Assembly: GCA_963383645.1 (NCBI GenBank)
Contig: OY726565.1
Coordinates: 25,108,466 to 25,172,465, forward strand
DNA from: Muscardinus avellanarius
Taxonomy: Eukaryota > Chordata > Mammalia > Rodentia > Gliridae
Direction: 5' to 3'
Length of the DNA: 64,000 nt
Below, piece after piece: positions 33,198 through 43,370 of this stretch. The translations under genes were made by a program, and so were the position numbers. The notes under the pieces are model-generated. The model ran no database searches, was not told where the DNA came from, and was given only the letters and a program-made list of their open reading frames with translations. Each line of letters opens with the position of its first letter. The first letter of the stretch is position 1.

Positions 33198-33803
33198 GCT
33201 TTTTATATCATCTTCAGTTGCACGTCACTACAACTCTGACAATATTTTTACATCAAGCTTTTTAGGACATTTAGTTCTGATCAGCTCCCATTCTGAATTC
33301 CCACATCTGTCCCGCAGTGGAAAACTCATTTATTTTTGCTTTGAGTAAACAGTTTGTGTCCATTTATAACCCAAAGCTGCCCGGGGAGTTGGGTGATTAT
33401 CTGGTGAATCTGATCAATACAAACAACCAAGGTGGATAATAAAGGCTGAAATAACTTCTAAAAATTAAACCTTTATTGCCTAATCTATCTAGATCATTGT
33501 CTTTCCTTAGCACTTTATTTTCTTTATGGATAGAACTGAAGGGCCCTTGATAAATGACCTTAAGGGAAGCATTCTTTTTTCTCATTGTATTCGTATAATA
33601 CCGCAGTGCTATGGCTTGTCAATATATAACCTGCCTCTGCAGACGTACTTGGCTATTGTGTTAAGAACATGGTGCCTCTCAGTAGAGTCCCCCAGATCTT
33701 ATTTGGCTGATGGGACATCTCACGCCCCATTCAAGACTGGTTGCATTTTCTTCAACTTCTTTTTATAGTTAGGATTTGGACTCAAAATTTACTCATAAGA
33801 AGC
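33198..33803. other. No recognised feature
   Basis: Short frames on both strands at 33397-33768 without family resemblance. Confidence 0.4.
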
Positions 33804-33812
33804 TGTAATTTT

Positions 33813-34018
33813 TATTATTTATTTATTTATTTTGGTGGTACTGGGGATGGAATCCTTCTACGTCCGGGCTACACTCCCATACCTACTTTTTTTTAAATAT
33901 TTTTTTATTTGGAAACAGGGTCTCTTAAGCCAGCACGGCTGGCTTCGAACCTGTGCGATCCTCCTGTCTCCGCCTCCCAAGCTTGGGGATTACAAGTGTG
34001 CGCCACCACATCCGGCCT
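33813..34018 (-). mobile_element. B1-dID SINE, GGAACCCC-type with short linker
   Basis: Minus strand: GGCCGGATGTGGTGGCGCAC, TAATCCCCAAGCTTGGGAGG, AGCCGTGCTGGCTTAAGAGA, then a shortened tail. The repeat ataagaagctgta occurs immediately outside both ends. Confidence 0.94.
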
Positions 34019-34394
34019 GATAAGAAGCTGTATTTTAATAATAGTTGTTACTGAGACACAACATAGATCATGCTCATATAGTACATTTGAATTATAAAAT
34101 ATATTCTTTAAATTCCATAGGTTGGCAAAGCTGGAAAAAGGAACAAAAAAAGGGAAAAAAAAACATAAAAATCTCAGAACTCTCAAAAGTATAAATCATA
34201 AATAGATTTATTCCCTAAACTCAGCAGAATATTCTAGAGGGCAGAGTTTTATAGTCCTTTTAATTTTATCTTAGGGACTGTCACTGATATTTCTTGGCTA
34301 TATGCATGCATTATTGTCTTTTCACTTTTACAGAACTATTCGCTCTGGTATCTTTTAGACAGTGACTTCCACTTGTGTTTTCAAATCTAAAAGT
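34019..34394. other. No recognised feature
   Basis: AT-rich flank between two SINEs. Confidence 0.45.
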
Positions 34395-34619
34395 CAGCTG
34401 GGCGTGGTGGCACATGCTTGTAATCCCAGCATTTGGGAGGCTGAGACCAGAGGATCGTGGTTCACGGATAGCCTCAGCGACTTAGTGAGACCTTCCGCAA
34501 TTTAGTGAGACCCTGTTTCAAAATAATGAATAAAAAAATGGGGAAGGGGATGTAACTTGGAGGTCAAATGCTCCTGGGTTCCATCCTCAGACCTGCAAAA
34601 AAAATAAATAAATAAAATT
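34395..34619 (+). mobile_element. B1-dID SINE
   Basis: GTCAGCTGGGCGTGGTGGCA head, CAGCGACTTAGTGAGACC linker, GGGTTCCATCCTCAGACCTG tail with (AAAT)n. The repeat aaatctaaaagtc lies on both sides. Confidence 0.94.
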
Positions 34620-34689
34620 AAAATCTAAAAGTCTATTGCTTTTGCTGGCTTTAGGCTTTTTAAAAACATCATGATCACTTAATATTCAC

Positions 34690-35915
34690 TTTTGTTTCTT
34701 ATTTCTTATTTAAAATTTTTTGTGTGTATTTGAGGCATATGACATGCTTTGATATTCACATACACAGTGAAATGATCAAATGATTTACATATCCATCACT
34801 TTCCACCATTAACTCTTGTGTGTTGTATACAGGTCAATTGCACCCTTAGAGAATTTTGCTCCGCGATGTTGTAGGCCACAGTTCCACACTGTACATCTCT
34901 GGAATAGTTCTTCTCCCTCACTTCAAACGTGTACTCCTTGGCCTACTGCTCCCTGTGTCCTCTCCTTTGCTCCTGGCAATCACTGTTCTACTCTCTTCTA
35001 TTTATTCAACTTTTCCTTTTTTTGAGTTTCAGCATATAAGTGAAGTCATGCAATGTTTTTCTCTTCTGTCTTGTATTTCACTTAGCATGTCTTCCAGCTT
35101 CATCTATGTTGTCACAAATTACAATCTCTCCCTTTTAAAGACCAAATAATATTAAATTATATTATCTAAACCTCAATTTTTTTGTCCATTCACCTGCTGA
35201 TGGATATTAACATTATTTCTGTATCTTCATGATGGAAAATAATGCTGCAACAAACATAAGGGTGCAAATGCTCTAAGAAGTGCTGATTTTATTTCCTTTT
35301 CAGTAAATAGCTGAGAGAGAGATTGTGTGGTTTTATGAGACTTCTATTCTTAATTTTTTGAGGAATCTCTATACATGTTTCCATAAAGGCTGTTCCAATT
35401 TACTTCCTGTCAAGAATGTATAAAGGTTACTTTTTCTTCACACATTTACCAACACTTGTTATTCTTGACTTTTTGATAATAGGCATCCTAATGGGTATGA
35501 AGGGATCTTTTACTGTAGCTTTGATTTTTTTTTCTCCTGATGATCAGAAATGTTACTGTATTTGTTGGCCATTGGCATGTCGTCTTTGGAAAAATATTCA
35601 GGCCCAATTTTAATCCATTTATTTGTAGTAGGTTTTTGGTTTTTTTTTTATTTTGTTGTTTTGTTGCTCTTGATTTGTGTAAATTCCCTGTATATTTTAG
35701 ATATTAACCCTTATCAAATATATGAATCTGTAGGTTGCCTTTTTAATTCCATTGTTTTTTTCTTTAGCTACAAAGAAGCCTCTTGGTTTGATGCAGTGCT
35801 GCTTCTTTGTTTTTGCTCTTATTGTCAAAGCTTTTGATGTGGTATTTAAAAAAATCAAGACCCAAATCAAGAAGCTTTCCTCCTATGTTTTTTTCTAGTA
35901 ATAGTATAAATTGTC
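34690..35915 (-). mobile_element. Ancient L1 fragment (L1M-type), antisense
   Basis: The plus strand reads as antisense L1: cacttagcatgtcttccagcttc, ttgtccattcacctgctgatgg, aataatgctgcaacaaacat, ccaacacttgttattcttg, ttttggatattaaccc-like, and the gaagctttcc motif, in the order of an old mammalian L1 3' ORF2/3' UTR. Many indels; no frame survives. Confidence 0.85.
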
Positions 35916-36210
35916 TCTTAAGGTTTATTTATTAATTTTTTTCTTATTCTCAGTACAAATGCATGTTCTCTTGGGCACTAAAATGAACTTAGCTAGGAAC
36001 TTTTAAAATGTGCATGATCAAAAGCATATTCATATTTGAAAAATTGTCCTGTCTCATGGTAAAGATGATATGTAAATGTATTTTACATAACTGGCATGGT
36101 ATCTCTTCATGTAACATGAGACTACAGATAGATTCCTTACAATACAGGGTGAAGCCTTAACTCTAATGCAATGCTCTTTTTAACATAAGGATTAGAATCA
36201 TCCAAAGGAC

Positions 36211-36211
<1 letters not shown>
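35916..36211. other. No recognised feature
   Basis: Short unique-looking interval left of a CA tract. Confidence 0.4.

Positions 36212-36253
<42 letters not shown>
36212..36253. repeat. (CA)n microsatellite
   Basis: Uninterrupted CA dinucleotides. Confidence 0.96.
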
Positions 36254-36256
<3 letters not shown>

Positions 36257-36289
36257 TAATTTTTTTTCTTTTTTCTTTTTCTTTCTTTC

Positions 36290-36703
36290 TTTTTTTTAGT
36301 ATTGGCGATTAAACTCAAGGCATTCTACCTCTGAGCTACATCCCAGCTATTTCTTTTGGGTGTGGTACTGAGGGTGGAACCCAGGGGCTTTTCTACTCCC
36401 AGACCTTTTTTATTTTTAACTTTATTTGGAAACAGGGTCTCACTAAGTAGCTGAGAGCCTCACCAAGTAGCTGAGGCTGGCTTTGAACCTGTGCAATCCT
36501 CCTGTCTCAGCCTCCCAAGCACTGGGATTGTAAGCATGAGCCATCACGCCCAGCCCTATTTTTTATTCTTTATTTTTCAAACAGGATCTCACTGAATTGC
36601 AGAGGGCCTCACAAGAAGCTGAGGCTGGCTAAGAACCCAGAGCCTTCCTGTCTCAGCCTCCCAATTACTGGGATTATTAGAGTGTGCCACCACACCCAGA
36701 TCT
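36290..36703 (-). mobile_element. B1-dID SINE split by a second SINE
   Basis: The tail half (36290-36352, GAGTTTAATCGCCAATACT on minus) and the head half (36556-36703, with TAATCCCAGTAATTGGGAGG) belong to one minus-strand copy. The insert at about 36353-36555 is a complete second copy in the same orientation. A SINE inserted inside a SINE. Confidence 0.85.
36353..36555 (-). mobile_element. B1-dID SINE nested in another SINE
   Basis: The complete minus-strand copy has a GCTGGGCGTGATGGCTCATG head and a CTGGGTTCCACCCTCAGTACC tail. It separates the halves of the older copy. Confidence 0.88.
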
Positions 36704-36877
36704 TTTCTTTTCTTGATGAGAACAGTATTTTTTTATTAAATGAAATTTTATTTATTTATTTTTTTTGTGGTACTGAGGGTGGGAGTCTCCCAATTACTGG
36801 GATTATTAGAGTGTGCCACCACACCCAGATCTTTTTTTTTTCTTGATGAGAATGGTATTTTTTTATTAAATGAAATT

Positions 36878-36900
<23 letters not shown>
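36660..36900. repeat. Local tandem duplication, unit about 120 bp
   Basis: cccaattactgggattatta through tattaaatgaaattttattt occurs at about 36661-36765 and again at about 36788-36890, with only a few differences (aacagt versus aatggt; one added T). The unit spans the SINE head and its flank, so it arose after the SINE inserted. Confidence 0.9.
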
Positions 36901-36920
<20 letters not shown>

Positions 36921-36922
36921 TT
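36877..36922. repeat. (TTTA)n microsatellite
   Basis: About eleven TTTA units at the A-tail of the following minus-strand SINE. Confidence 0.95.
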
Positions 36923-37131
36923 TTTTGTGGTACTGGGAGTGGGAACCCAGGGGCTTTTCTACTTCCAGGCTATACTCCTAGACCTATTTTTTATACTTTA
37001 TTTGGAAATAGGGTCTCACTAAGTTGCTGAGAACCTCACTAAGTAGCTGAGGCTGTCTTTGAACCTGTGCGATCCTCCTGTCTCAGCCTCCCAAGCATGG
37101 GGATTACAAACATGTGCCACCACACCTGGCT
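36923..37131 (-). mobile_element. B1-dID SINE, CCACCCCCAGTACC-type
   Basis: Minus strand: AGCCAGGTGTGGTGGCACAT head, CTCAGCTACTTAGTGAGGTT linker, CCTGGGTTCCCACTCCCAGTA tail. Confidence 0.92.
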
Positions 37132-37289
37132 TAAATGAAATTTTAAACCCCTAGGAAGCAATGAATATATTTGTAGTTGCATGTAACCTTTCTTCTCATT
37201 TTCCTTTTCCTCCCCGTTCTCTTTCTCAACTTCCTCCTCCCCCTTTATCTTTTTCCTCTTCGATCAATGCTTATTGCTTTTCTTTCATA

Positions 37290-37450
37290 CAGCCTACCTT
37301 TACTAAAGTATAGCTATATGCCATGCATATGTTTTATAGATGAAGATACTGAGACACAGAAAACTTCAATAGCATGCCCCAAGGAAGGACAGACATGGAT
37401 TTGAGCCAAGTCAGATGATTCCAGAGTTTGTTCTTAAACAGTGTGCCTTA
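37290..37450 (+). mobile_element. MIR fragment
   Basis: ttttatagatgaagatactg, agacacagaaaacttcaata, gagtttgttcttaaacagtg follow the MIR 3' order in sense. Diverged. Confidence 0.6.
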
Positions 37451-37486
37451 TTAGCTTTCAATTTTCAAATGGCATAGCAAATACTT

Positions 37487-39971
37487 AAATAGAATTTGAG
37501 ACTGGGGGTCAAGGTGGTGGCTGTGGCCGCAGTGGCCACTGTGGCCCCAGCAAGGATAGCTGGCAGCGGCCAATAGGACATGTATTCCTCTGAGAAACCC
37601 CAGACATCAGATTTTGGTTTAATATCTGATTGGGGCAATATATGGAAACATAACCATGACTTCCTACCTAAAATATAAGAAAGAAGAGACAGACCAAGAT
37701 GGCAGAGATGGTGGTGGTGGTGGTGGCAGCGGCAGCCGCAGCGGCAGCCAATATTCGGGAGAGGTAGATAAATCCAATCCAACCTGCCTGGAACTGTTGG
37801 AGAAATCTCCCCCAAATGCTCCTGCCCAGGAACTCTGGACAACATTCTATGTAAGAAAAATGCTTGGGAGGAGGGCCAAGATGGCACTGGAGGCAATGGC
37901 CAGCATCAGGGAGAGGCAGGTAGATTTATTCTAATCCACCCTGAACTTTTGAGGAAATCTCCCTGAAAGTAGACTGCACCTGCCCCACAGGTTAAGGAAC
38001 TCTCGACAACATACTATGTAAGAAAAATGTTCGGGGCATGTTAGGTGTAGCCCCGCATAGTCGGTTCGGCCAGCATCACGTGTTCGCTCGAAGCAGCAGA
38101 ACCCGCTCTCCATGGTGAAGCTGTGGGCCTCTGCTCTTGGCAGGGAGATAAAACACATTGCTACTAAGTACTTGGGCCCCCAACTTCTGCAAAAGACTGT
38201 TTTTTTTAATTAAAAAATATTGAAGAGGGAGGAAGATGGTGACAGCTGTGGCTGCAGCGGCGACCACAGCCAGAGTGGTGTAGGTTGGCAGCAGCTGAAT
38301 AGGACATGCATCCCTCTGAGAAACCCTGAACAAGAGATTTTGATTTAATAGCTGATTGGGACAACACACAGAAACATTTCCAATAATGACTTCCTATCTG
38401 AACTATAGGAGAGAGAGTGGAAAATGGTGGAATTAGAGGCAAGACTACAGCGCAGCACCCGGCACTGCAAGAAAAGTGATTTTTGGAGGGATATCTCGGA
38501 AGAGATCTGAAAGCAGACTGCTCCTGCCACCCATGCACAGGAATACTTAACAACAACATATTCTAGGAGAGACCAAGAAAGCAGCAGCAGTGGCCAGTAT
38601 TCAGGAGAGGCAGACAGATCCAACCAAATCCACCTTGCATTTTTGAAGTAATCTCCCCCAAAGTAGACTGTTATTGCTCCACATGCTCAGGACCTCTGGA
38701 CAACATACTATGTAAGAAAAAGTTTTGTGGAGATGGACCAAGATAGCAGTAGTGGCGGTGACCAATATTCAGGAAAGTCAGACAGATCCAATCCAATCCA
38801 CCTTGAATTTTTGAAGAAATCTCTCCAAAAGTAGACTGCTCCTGCTGCACATGTGCAGGAATTATGGACAACATACTATGTAAGAAAAATGTCTGTGGCA
38901 AGTGGGAGGGAGCCCCACCCATATTGCTGAGCCACCATATATGGAGGGAAAAATGGGAACCTCTGTAAATGTCCTGCCCACAGAGACAGGGACCAGAGTC
39001 TGCCACATGGCGAGGCCAGGTCTGGAGCCAGCGAGGCCGGGCCCAGAGCCTGTTGCACAGCAGGCCTGGAACTGGGGCCTGCTCCACAGCAAAGTGCCAG
39101 TGGGTTTCTTCAGCTGTGTGGCCAGGAAGCACTAGAAGTTGCTGCTGCCTCACCTAATCTCTCAGCAGATTTCCAGATCCAAGTGACCTCTATTAAAAAT
39201 AATTGGTTGTGAGTGGATCATCTTGTCAAAGTTACTCACCTTCTGGCTTTCAGATTTTCAGTAAGTGGGAATAAGGGTGGAAAAATAGAAGCTCTAATAC
39301 ATTGTTGGTGGGATTGCAAGTTGGTGCAACACTTTGGAAAACAGTATAGAAGATCGTTAGAAGAAGGAAAACAAACTTACCATATGATCCAACAATACTC
39401 CAGGTATCTACCAAAAAGAATAAAAACCAAAATACCAAACTAATGCATGAACAACCATGTTCATAGCTGCACAGTTCACCATTGCCAAACTGTGGAACCA
39501 GCCAAGATGTCCTTCAACGGATGAGTAGATTTCAAAACTATGGGATATGTACACAATGGAATTTTGCCCAGCCATAATGGAGAACAAAATTATGGTATTT
39601 ACAGTGAAATGTCACAAAAAAGAAATCAGATGCTTTTCTTAATATGCAAAATATTATGGAGAAATGCATAACAGGAGGAACTCTAGATGAAGAAGGGACC
39701 CTATAAAGGAGCAATTAAGGTGACATATCTGAGTGGATAAGAGGGAGGATAAGGGAAACTCTTTAAAGCACATGATGTACTTAAACATATCAAGGTCAAT
39801 CAGGCAACCAAGCATGGGTAGGTGGGAAAGCGAGGGAAGTGGTTAGAGATTGGGTAGGGGCTGATTGGGTGATGTGTGTATGTATATCTCTACAAGTTTT
39901 TTTTTTTTTTATCCCATTGAGATGTATGTCTACAATGCACCAATAAAAATTTATTAAAAAATAGAATTTGA
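37487..39971 (+). mobile_element. Composite L1-derived element, copy 2 (plus strand, with target-site duplications)
   Basis: The direct repeat aaatagaatttga (37487-37499 and 39959-39971) bounds a 2459-bp body. Order: leader with GGCCGCAGTGGCC (37500-37680); two monomers with CCAAGATGGC and ending ACATACTATGTAAG (37687-38040); GC-rich block with GCAGCAGAACCCGC (38040-38215); a second leader copy (38220-38400) and three more monomers (to about 38900); GC-rich block homologous to a VNTR unit (about 38990-39100); connector with TCTCTCAGCAGATTTCCAG (39160-39240); L1 ORF2 3' end, including a CWWDCKLVQ-type stretch (39280-39600); 3' UTR; AATAAAAATTTATTAAAAA tail. The L1 coding body is missing, and the connector junction equals that of copy 1, so this is a family and not a one-off rearrangement. 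Confidence 0.9.
37500..38900 (+). promoter_or_regulatory. L1 5'-UTR-like monomer array within copy 2
   Basis: Five monomers of roughly 170-185 bp, each with an AAGATGG/AAGATAG start-proximal motif and a gacaacatactatgtaagaa end, in two blocks each preceded by a leader. Tandem 5' monomers are the promoter of several rodent L1 families, and AAGATGG matches the YY1 site that positions L1 transcription. Promoter function here is inferred from that analogy only. Confidence 0.6.
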
Positions 39972-40189
39972 AATAGCCAGAAATGTAATTTCAGCTTTTG
40001 AAACAATCAATCTTGAAAAATACTTCTGAAATTAATGGTTACATAAATTACACATGTTGCAAAACGTTCTGTAGTTGCAGTTGGTTGCCAAAAGAATAAA
40101 ACAGACACATTTTAATAATTGTTCAGATGTACCTGCACCTTCACTTCTTTTTGGTTAACATCAGTTTACTCAGGAGCTCCTGAAATAAC
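39972..40189. other. No recognised feature
   Basis: AT-rich flank of composite copy 2. Confidence 0.4.
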
Positions 40190-40570
40190 TATGCATGTTG
40201 TTCTTTCAGAGCCTTTGCTTATGCTGTATTTTTAATCCAATCTAAAACATTTCTGTTCTTCACTAGGGGAGAATTGTTAATTATTCCACACCTGGCATAC
40301 TATCTTACTACTCTCATCTCTCTACCTAACCAGGAAGCAGTTGCCCCAGTTTGTCTTTGCCTTCATAGTTTGAGCCCCCTGAGGGCAAATCCAACTTGCT
40401 CCTCACTGTGTCCTCTTTCACACCCCTTTCTCTCCAGAGCTGAATACCCAAAACATGATATGTCTATTACTGAATGATCTCGATAGTATCTTGCTCAGAG
40501 TCACTCAGCTATTTGATTTGGAGCTGGGGGTATTAAAACTAGGTTTTCTAAATTCCTATCAGACCCAGGA
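40190..40570 (+). mobile_element. Ancient L2 and MIR fragments
   Basis: gagcctttgcttatgctgt, tgagccccctgagggcaaat resemble the L2 3' region (sense). From about 40485 ttgctcagagtcactcagct is MIR-like. Both are heavily diverged. Confidence 0.5.
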
Positions 40571-41310
40571 AAATATGATTTTGTTAACACATGTACTTTC
40601 CAACTCTTTATTGCTGCCCATCTTATTAAGACGAATTATTTCCCATTTCTTCTCTGTATTTGTATCTGTTTCTATATTACAAACAGGCAGCCACATCAAG
40701 CCTGTTGTTAGATGTAGTGTTTCTTCTTTCTATTTATCATTTATCTAATATTTATCTCTCTCTCTCTCTCATTCTGGCTTTGACTTCTTTAGTACCAGTT
40801 AGTCTCTAAAATGTAAGGTGTTCACATTTCAGTTTGCTAATAACATAACTACCTCCTCTCCAAATGCAGTTTTAGAACATGAAAGCATTATCAGCTTTCC
40901 AAAACCTTGGTTTTTATGAGGTTTGTATTTCTCCATTTGTCCCGAAAGATCAAATTTTTCTGTCTGATTTCCTCTTTCTTAATGGCTCCATAGTAAGGCA
41001 CCCTAATGTTTCTTCCATTCAACTATGATCTAGTGCTTAGCAGTATTATAAAATACCTCATTGTCTACTAGTAAGTTGAAAACGTTTTCACTTCCTTTAT
41101 TGTGTGCCTATGGTACATGAAAAGAAATATAGGAAAAATATTTGTGACTAAGGTATCTATGTACAATAAAAATATTTGCCTAGGGTTGTAGACTTAGATC
41201 TGGGAAATATTTCATATTCTTTCTCAGAGTGCATTTTTCTGTATTTTTTAGTTTTACTTTTATGTGGATCATATTAAAAATAGCATACATTCGAGTCTCT
41301 CTACTGTGTA
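40571..41310. other. No recognised feature
   Basis: Contains a short (TC)n at about 40755-40771. Otherwise unassigned. Confidence 0.45.
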
Positions 41311-41320
41311 GGAACTAATG

Positions 41321-41495
41321 ATGAATACGCAGAAAGACATTCAAGCCCCAAGCAGCAGCCAGTGATAGATATCTGTGGAGACTGTCACACTGAAAATGAA
41401 ATAAAATCCAGGGATCCAACCAGATGCAGAGAATGTGGATACAGAATAATGCATAAGAAAAGGACTAAGAGATTGGTGGTTTTGATGCTCAATGA
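41321..41495 (+). pseudogene. POLR2K: POLR2K (RPABC4) processed pseudogene
   Basis: The parent is the 58-residue zinc-ribbon subunit shared by RNA polymerases I, II and III. The ATG at 41321 opens MNTQKDIQ, then a one-base deletion in the poly-A/AGC stretch shifts the frame. From 41362 the sequence follows the parent closely: [15 protein letters not shown], then [20 protein letters not shown], keeping all four zinc-binding cysteines (CxxC and CxxC). A second one-base deletion near 41482 displaces the last residues; the parental stop (TGA, 41493-41495) is present but out of frame. There are no introns across the coding region, as expected of a retrocopy. 3' UTR-like sequence probably continues to about 41700. 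Confidence 0.93.
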
Positions 41496-41834
41496 AATGT
41501 GGGAATTCAGAGGAATGTCTTCAGTTCTACTTGGATTTGCCACATTGATGTTTCTCATTGTATAGCTTGTGATTGAGCATTCTTATGAATACAACTATAT
41601 GTATATGATTTCATTTTTCCAAATCAGATTTTATTTAGGTATCTATTAATACTCTATATAAAGAAATGTTGTTCACAGTACTTTTAATTTAACTTTTTTG
41701 TATTATGTACACATTCAGACACAATGTTTAAATTGTTTCTACAAACCAAACTTTTAATCAAAGACTTGTTAAAATGCAGGTTTCTAGAGCCCGCTAAAAG
41801 TCTGTTTAAATAAATTCCTTGGACCCACTAAAAA
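41496..41834 (+). other. Probable POLR2K 3' UTR, then DNA-transposon-like remnant
   Basis: AT-rich sequence directly downstream (to about 41700) is likely retrocopied 3' UTR. About 41760-41800, aaaatgcaggtttctagagc, resembles the end of hAT-Charlie/MER5-type elements; weak. Confidence 0.35.
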
Positions 41835-42286
41835 AATTGCCCTCTCTCCCACCCGCTTCCCCTATCCCCCCCCCAACAATGAGTGTCCAGGTTAACTATG
41901 CTACATTCATACTTTTAAACAGATTCGAATGTAGCTCCTCCATTAATCAACCTCAGCCTTCTTTTTCTCCTACCCTTCCATTCTAGCTTTACTGAGGTTT
42001 CCCCTCCATTATCTGGAGTCCCTCTGGTATCCATAATACTCCCTAATTTGGGAATATTAGAGAAAATATATGTCTCTTCCCTTTCTGTGCTTGGCTGATC
42101 TCACTTAATGTTCTCCAGATCTTTCCATCTTCTTGTGAATGACATAATTTTCTTCTTTATTGCTGAGTAAACTTCCATTGTGTGTATTTCCCATAATTTT
42201 GCAATCCATTCATCTGTTGATGGAGACCTAGGTTGGTTCCATATTTTGGCTATTACAAATTGTGTTGCCATGAACATAGGTATGCA
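41835..42286 (-). mobile_element. L1 3' region, antisense arm of a rearranged copy
   Basis: Antisense L1 3' UTR and ORF2 end (ttattgctgagtaaacttcc, gcaatccattcatctgttga, tggctattacaaattgtgtt). It ends exactly where an inverted copy of its last 60 bases resumes at 42421. Confidence 0.85.
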
Positions 42287-42480
42287 AACTAGTTCAGCTA
42301 CTATGGAGATCAGTGTGAAAATTCCTTAGAAAATTGGGAATGGACCCACCATATAATCCAGCTATCCCACTCCTGGGTATCTTTCCAAAGGGGTGGAAAT
42401 CAGAAAACTACAGTAACTTATGCATACCTATGTTCATGGCAACACAATTTGTAATAGCCAAAATATGGAACCAACCTAGG
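42227..42480. repeat. Perfect 60-bp inverted repeat in L1 (foldback)
   Basis: 42227-42286 is the exact reverse complement of 42421-42480, separated by 134 bases of sense L1 ORF2 C-terminal sequence. The arms contain L1 ORF2 sequence encoding the conserved IAKxWNQP region. Confidence 0.95.
42300..42480 (+). mobile_element. L1 ORF2 C-terminal fragment, sense arm
   Basis: The plus-strand translation shows NPAIPLLGIFPKGWKSE and IAKIWNQPR, diagnostic of the L1 ORF2 C-terminal region. Orientation is opposite to both flanks. Confidence 0.9.
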
Positions 42481-42670
42481 TTGAAAAGGAGTGGTGTTAG
42501 TGGGCATCCTTGTCTTGTTCCTGATTTTAAAGGAAATTCTTGCAGTTGTTCCCCAACCAATATGATGTTGACTTTGGGTTTATTGTATACTGCCTTAATG
42601 ATGTTGAAAAACATTCCTTCAATTCCAATTTTCTGTAGTGCTTTTAACATGAATGGGTGTAATTCTGTGG
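42481..42670 (-). mobile_element. L1 ORF2 reverse-transcriptase fragment, antisense
   Basis: The minus-strand translation includes [18 protein letters not shown] and [14 protein letters not shown], which are palm-domain motifs upstream of the FADD motif of L1 reverse transcriptase. It abuts the foldback directly, so the intervening ORF2 sequence is missing. Confidence 0.9.
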
Positions 42671-43370
42671 GTAATCTGTCCGATCCAGTCTTAGCAGTAG
42701 GAATTTAGGGGTGTCAGGAGATTTGCGTATGGGTAAGCAGTGCTTTTTTCAATGGTAAGGGTTGGTTAAGGGGGGAAGAGCTGAGGTGATCGGTACAGGA
42801 ATCAGGTAAAGTAGAGGATATGATTTAGTTGAGTAAAAATTTAAGTATAATAAGGTAGTATCTGGTTGAGAATGATAGAAGGTTAGATAGTAGGATTCTT
42901 GTAGTTACTAGAATATTTAGGTATGGAAAGATGAAATAACTTGAATATAAACAACAAGATACAGTAAGAGGAAAAATTTTGAGAGAAGAGAGTAGATAGG
43001 CGAGAGTGAGGAAGTTTTTAACAGGAATGGAGAAAGGAGCAAACAAACATGCATAAGTAACAAAACATGTTACAAAAACTAACAATTATAAATCAAAGAC
43101 AAAAAATAAAATAAAAAAGGAATAAGAAAAAAAGAAAGAACAAAATTTTTAAAAAGAAAAGAATAAAAAAATCTACTAATGGTGTGAGAAAAAACAACAA
43201 AAAGTAGCAGTCCTGCTAATTTACATATATAAGGCCTGAGCCCATATAATATTTGTATGTCTGTTCACTGTGGTAGATTCTGGAGTATATTTTAATGTCT
43301 CTCATTTGCTCAGTAACCTATTGTCAGATTCTGGACTCACTTTATGAGTGTTTGTGCTCTTCTCTCACCT
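42671..43370 (-). mobile_element. Probable L1 leader or A-rich internal region, antisense
   Basis: AG/A-rich sequence between L1 RT and a GC-rich segment. It contains long A-rich runs with AAAAG units (about 43095-43180). Assignment to L1 rests on position between recognised L1 pieces. Confidence 0.35.

Noticed and set aside
37465..39157. Open frames of 97-160 codons on the minus strand and short plus-strand frames
   Set aside because: They are antisense or shadow frames of the GC-rich leader and monomers in composite copy 2.
41362..41565. 67-codon frame as an intact POLR2K gene
   Set aside because: The start lies inside the parental coding sequence, and the parental start and stop are out of frame through single-base deletions. 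It is a retrocopy.
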